A DNA stretch of 7,890 nucleotides, from NCBI GenBank assembly GCA_030610515.1, contig JAUWRQ010000031.1, positions 1 through 7,890 of the forward strand, written 5' to 3'. The notes beneath the pieces were generated by a model. The model was not told the DNA's origin. It worked only from the letters and a program-made list of their open reading frames with translations, and did no database searches. This DNA comes from Candidatus Eiseniibacteriota bacterium. Lineage in GTDB: Bacteria; Joyebacterota; Joyebacteria; Joyebacterales; Joyebacteraceae. Positions 5,187 to 7,890 of this stretch are shown piece by piece (positions within the stretch are counted from its first letter, which is position 1; every line of letters begins with the position of its first letter). A program made the position numbers and the translations under genes.

Positions 5187-6599
5187 ATGGCTGAGAAGTC
5201 CGCGAAGTCCGCGAGAACCGCATCGAAGACGACCGCCACGCGCAGGAAGACCACGTCCGCCTCGACGACACGGTCGACCGGCACCGCGTCGAAGAGTACC
5301 GAGCGTGAGGCCAGGCCGAAGGCGCCGCCCGTCTCGAACGGTGACAACCTGAACATCGCTGAACTCAAGACCAAGACGATACGCGAGCTGTGCGCGTACG
5401 CTGAGTCACTGGGTGTGGAGGGCGTGGGTGGGCTTCGCAAGCAGGATCTCATCTTCAAGGTCCTGGAGGGACAGACCGACCGGAACGGACTCGTCTTCAG
5501 CGAGGGTGTTCTGGAGATACTGCCGGACGGGTACGGGTTCCTGAGGTCACCGGGCTACAACTACTTGCCGGGGCCGGACGACATCTACGTTTCACCATCC
5601 CAGATCAAGCGGTTCGTGCTCAGGAAGGGCGACATCGTATCGGGCCAGGTTCGGCCCCCGAAGGAGAACGAGCGCTACTTCGCGCTCCTTCGCGTCGAGG
5701 CCGTGAACTTCGAGGACCCGGAGGCCGCCAAGCAGAAGATCCTCTTCTCGAACCTGATTCCGCTGCATCCGCAGAAGCGCCTGCGCATCGAGAACGATCC
5801 GGACGATTTCACGACGCGTATCATCGATCTCCTGACGCCGATCGGGAAGGGCCAGAGAGGTCTCATCGTGTCGCCGCCGCGCGCCGGGAAGACCGTGATC
5901 CTCCAGAAGATGGCGAACAGCATCACCGCCAATCATCCCGACGTCGTTCTCATGGTGCTCCTGATCGACGAGCGCCCCGAGGAGGTCACCGACATGGCCC
6001 GATCGGTCGACGGGGAGGTCATAAGCTCGACCTTCGACGAGCCGGCCGAGCGTCACGTCCAGGTTGCCGACATGGTCATCGAGAAGGCCAAGCGGTTGGT
6101 GGAGCACAAGAAAGACGTCGTCATCCTGCTCGATTCGATCACGAGGCTGGCGAGAGCCCACAACACCGTCGTCCCGCACTCCGGCAAGATCCTGACCGGT
6201 GGTGTCGACTCGAACGCGCTCCAGCGCCCCAAGCGCTTTTTCGGAGCCGCGCGGAACACCGAGGACGCGGGCAGTCTGACGATCCTGGCCACGGCGCTCG
6301 TTGACACGGGCTCGCGGATGGACGAGGTCATCTTCGAGGAGTTCAAGGGGACGGGCAACATGGAGCTTGTTCTCGACAGGCGGCTGACGGATCGTCGGAT
6401 ATACCCATCTATTGACGTCCTGAAGTCCGGCACGAGGAAGGAAGAGCTCCTCATATCCGCAGAGAACATCTCTAGGCTCTGGATACTCCGGAAGTTCGTG
6501 AGCGACCAGACGCCGGTTGGGGCAATGGAGTTCCTGCTTGAGAAGATGCGGCTCACGAAGACGAACCAGGAATTCCTGGATTCGATGAGCGGCATGTAG
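5187..6599 (+). CDS. rho: Transcription termination factor Rho
   Basis: Rho is the hexameric RNA-dependent ATPase/helicase that ends transcription at Rho-dependent sites. The product has 470 residues against about 419 in E. coli. The difference is an N-terminal low-complexity tail (residues 1-50) rich in Lys, Arg, Ser, Thr and Ala, with about 12 basic and 3 acidic residues. Then come the Rho N-terminal helical domain (about 54-95), the cold-shock-like primary RNA site (about 104-176, including GYGFLRS and [12 protein letters not shown]) and the RecA-like ATPase core. In the core are Walker A PPRAGKT at 230-236, [13 protein letters not shown] at 258-270, Walker B VVILLD at 311-316 followed by [10 protein letters not shown], the Q-loop/secondary-site region around 332-345, and the GTGNMEL segment at 388-394 with its following arginines. 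All key motifs look intact. The start ATG 5187 has CGGGAG 10 nt upstream. It is transcribed from the promoter at 4961-4989. Confidence 0.98.
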   Translation: MAEKSAKSARTASKTTATRRKTTSASTTRSTGTASKSTEREARPKAPPVSNGDNLNIAELKTKTIRELCAYAESLGVEGVGGLRKQDLIFKVLEGQTDRNGLVFSEGVLEILPDGYGFLRSPGYNYLPGPDDIYVSPSQIKRFVLRKGDIVSGQVRPPKENERYFALLRVEAVNFEDPEAAKQKILFSNLIPLHPQKRLRIENDPDDFTTRIIDLLTPIGKGQRGLIVSPPRAGKTVILQKMANSITANHPDVVLMVLLIDERPEEVTDMARSVDGEVISSTFDEPAERHVQVADMVIEKAKRLVEHKKDVVILLDSITRLARAHNTVVPHSGKILTGGVDSNALQRPKRFFGAARNTEDAGSLTILATALVDTGSRMDEVIFEEFKGTGNMELVLDRRLTDRRIYPSIDVLKSGTRKEELLISAENISRLWILRKFVSDQTPVGAMEFLLEKMRLTKTNQEFLDSMSGM

Positions 6600-6612
6600 C
6601 TGTGTTTCTCTT

Positions 6613-6652
6613 GGCGGCCCGCGTGAGGACCTCCGGTCAGCGCGCGGGCGCC
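6613..6652 (+). promoter_or_regulatory. Hairpin between rho and rpmE, candidate L31 leader or partial terminator
   Basis: GGCG at 6613-6616 and CCCGCG at 6618-6623 pair with CGCGGG at 6643-6648 and CGCC at 6649-6652, giving 10 bp with one bulged G. An inner stem GACC-TCC-GGTC occupies 6628-6638. Only two Ts follow (6653-6654), so strong intrinsic termination is unlikely. Autoregulatory leaders upstream of rpmE are known in several phyla; this could be one, but I recognise no specific consensus. Confidence 0.4.
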
Positions 6653-6683
6653 TTCGAATGAGTTCGCGAGAGGGAGCACGGAG

Positions 6684-7118
6684 ATGAAGAAGGACATACA
6701 CCCGAAATACGATATCGCCACTGTGAAGTGCGTCTGCGGGAACGAGTTCCAGACGCGCTCCACGCTCAAGGAGATCAGCGTCGAGATCTGCTCCGCGTGC
6801 CATCCGTTCTTCACCGGGCAGCAGAAGCTCGTGGACAGCGCGGGACGAGTCGAGCGCTTCATGAGGAAGTACGGTACGGAGTACGGTGGAGGAGAGATCG
6901 CCGGCGGCAAGGCCCCGGCTGAAGCTTCCGCGAAGGACGAGGCCTCATCGAAGTCCGAGCCTGATGCCGACGCGGCGGCAGGCGAGGACAAGCCCGCGGC
7001 GGATGCGGCAGCCGAAAAGGGCGAGTCGAAACCCGACGCGGAGAAGGCACCAGAGGGCGACGCCAAGTCCGACCAAGAGGCGGAGCCTTCGGAGAAGCAG
7101 GACAAGACGTCGGAGTAA
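6684..7118 (+). CDS. rpmE: 50S ribosomal protein L31 with long acidic C-terminal tail
   Basis: L31 bridges the two ribosomal subunits near the central protuberance. Residues 1-64 are a standard zinc-binding (C+) L31: it starts MKKDIHPKY and has Cys16, Cys18, Cys36 and Cys39 as the zinc set, then HPFFTGQQK and the VERFMRKYG end. Residues 65-144 are extra: a low-complexity tail of Ala, Glu, Asp, Lys, Ser and Pro with 23 acidic and 10 lysine residues, likely disordered. Typical L31 is about 65-75 residues, so this one is about twice normal length. The frame is intact and the following gene starts immediately after it, so the tail is not a sequencing artefact of read-through. AGGGAG at 6671-6676 lies 7 nt before the ATG. 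The position after rho is the conserved one. Confidence 0.95.
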   Translation: MKKDIHPKYDIATVKCVCGNEFQTRSTLKEISVEICSACHPFFTGQQKLVDSAGRVERFMRKYGTEYGGGEIAGGKAPAEASAKDEASSKSEPDADAAAGEDKPAADAAAEKGESKPDAEKAPEGDAKSDQEAEPSEKQDKTSE

Positions 7119-7121
7119 CCC

Positions 7122-7890
7122 ATGGCAGCCACCGGCAGCCCGCTTCGGGTGTACACGCTCGACGGCCTTTCACCGGAGGTTGCTGCGGTCACCTTCGCGA
7201 AGACCTCGAGGGTGCCCGACTCGTTCGACGACATCGCACGAGAGCTTTCGGAGGTCGACTCGTCCCGCTTCCATGAGAAGTGGGTCATCGGCTACGGGCA
7301 CTCGTCGGTCGCAGAGCACGCCGTCCTGTCGATAGCCATCGAGAACATCTCGATCCTCGGCGCGAAGGTCGTCGAGGAGAACAGGCTTTCGTCCTTCACC
7401 GAGAAGTCGACGCGTTATCAGGTGATGGACCCCTCGAACTTCTACACTCCTCCGGAGTTCGAGGGAGTGGGATTGTATCGTGAGGCGATCGGGAATCTCT
7501 ACGCGGCGTACGCGGAGCTACTGCCGAAGGCCAAGGAGTTCTGCGAGCGGAAGTACGGCGACGCCGAGTCGAGGAAAGTCGGCTTGAATCCCGCCGGCAA
7601 GGCGTGCGACGCGGTGCGGGGGCTCCTGCCCGCGGCGGCCAAGACGAACCTCGGCTGGACGGTGAACGCGAGGAGTCTCCGGCACGCCATCGTGAAGCTC
7701 CGGTCGCACCCGCTCTCCGAGATGAGAGGGCTTGCGGACGCCATCGAGGGTGTGTGCAGCGAGGTCGTACCGACGCTACTCAAGTACACCGGGCCGTCCT
7801 CGTATCTGACGGGATGGGCGGAGAGGACGAGCACGACGGCCGGACGAGGGAGCCGGGCGGATCTCCCAGCCGGCGCGCCGGACGCCGCAC
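7122..7890 (+). CDS. ThyX-like (FAD-dependent thymidylate synthase family) protein, 3'-truncated by window edge
   Basis: The frame runs open for 256 codons to the window end with no stop. ThyX makes dTMP from dUMP using FAD, NADPH and methylene-tetrahydrofolate. Family landmarks: GHSSVAEH at residues 59-66, then IAIENIS, the signature region at 86-98, and a second conserved block around [19 protein letters not shown] (residues 168-186) followed by [13 protein letters not shown] and VPTLLKY. The canonical RHR-x7-S signature reads E86-N87-R88-x7-S96, then Arg98-Tyr99-Gln100: the first two residues are replaced while the spacing is kept. The ThyX domain ends near residue 221, but the frame continues with a linker rich in Gly, Ala, Arg and Thr, so a second domain downstream is likely. 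Start ATG 7122 is 3 bp after the rpmE stop with GGAG at 7112-7115 inside rpmE, implying coupled translation. Catalysis by this domain alone is uncertain. Confidence 0.85.
   Translation, partial: MAATGSPLRVYTLDGLSPEVAAVTFAKTSRVPDSFDDIARELSEVDSSRFHEKWVIGYGHSSVAEHAVLSIAIENISILGAKVVEENRLSSFTEKSTRYQVMDPSNFYTPPEFEGVGLYREAIGNLYAAYAELLPKAKEFCERKYGDAESRKVGLNPAGKACDAVRGLLPAAAKTNLGWTVNARSLRHAIVKLRSHPLSEMRGLADAIEGVCSEVVPTLLKYTGPSSYLTGWAERTSTTAGRGSRADLPAGAPDAA

Noticed and set aside
5592..7288. Long minus-strand frames (about 403 and 411 codons) opposite rho and rpmE
   Set aside because: They are shadows of rho, rpmE and the thyX-like gene; they overlap one another and show no domain or ribosome-binding site.
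1..7890. CRISPR array, transposon, prophage or defence island
   Set aside because: There are no regularly spaced repeats, integrase or transposase motifs, or terminal repeats; the genes are mainly core functions with uniform GC-rich composition.

Overview
The window is one GC-rich bacterial segment with every convincing gene on the + strand: the 3' part of priA, an HD-domain phosphohydrolase, a TPR lipoprotein, a ketol-acid reductoisomerase (IlvC) homologue, rho, rpmE (ribosomal protein L31) and the 5' part of a ThyX-like gene. The lipobox protein suggests a diderm (Gram-negative type) cell. The three best promoters are near-perfect sigma-70 type (TTGACA, 17-18 bp spacer, TAnnnT), unlike the Bacteroidota promoter type. 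The organism is probably an uncultivated or poorly sampled GC-rich phylum, but I cannot name it from the sequence alone. There are no tRNA or rRNA genes, transposases, CRISPR arrays or phage genes.

Layout. (1) 1-1664: priA, lacking its N-terminal DNA-binding part because the window starts inside the gene. (2) 1665-2005: a gene-free stretch with an imperfect repeat and dyad, a strong promoter, a perfect 11-bp hairpin at the expected transcript start, and a hairpin-rich leader of about 200 nt for the HD-domain gene at 2006-2671. (3) 2672-3824: a second strong promoter and the TPR lipoprotein. (4) 3825-4964: a 65-nt imperfect hairpin, then an IlvC-like gene that keeps every catalytic residue I can place except the active-site lysine, which is methionine. 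(5) 4961-7890: a third strong promoter, whose -35 overlaps the ilvC-like stop codon, and the run rho - rpmE - thyX-like. The rpmE and thyX-like genes are only 3 bp apart.

The genes are mostly core information-processing functions: replication restart (PriA), transcription termination (Rho), a ribosomal protein (L31) and a putative nucleotide-metabolism flavoprotein (ThyX-like). rho-rpmE is a widely conserved neighbourhood. The window does not contain an obvious new multi-gene defence or mobile system. The points most worth a second look are protein variants and non-coding structures: the Lys-to-Met IlvC homologue, the ThyX-like protein with an ENR instead of RHR motif, the doubled-length L31 with an acidic tail beside a Rho with a basic tail, the 65-nt hairpin, and a promoter that fires straight into a terminator-like stem.
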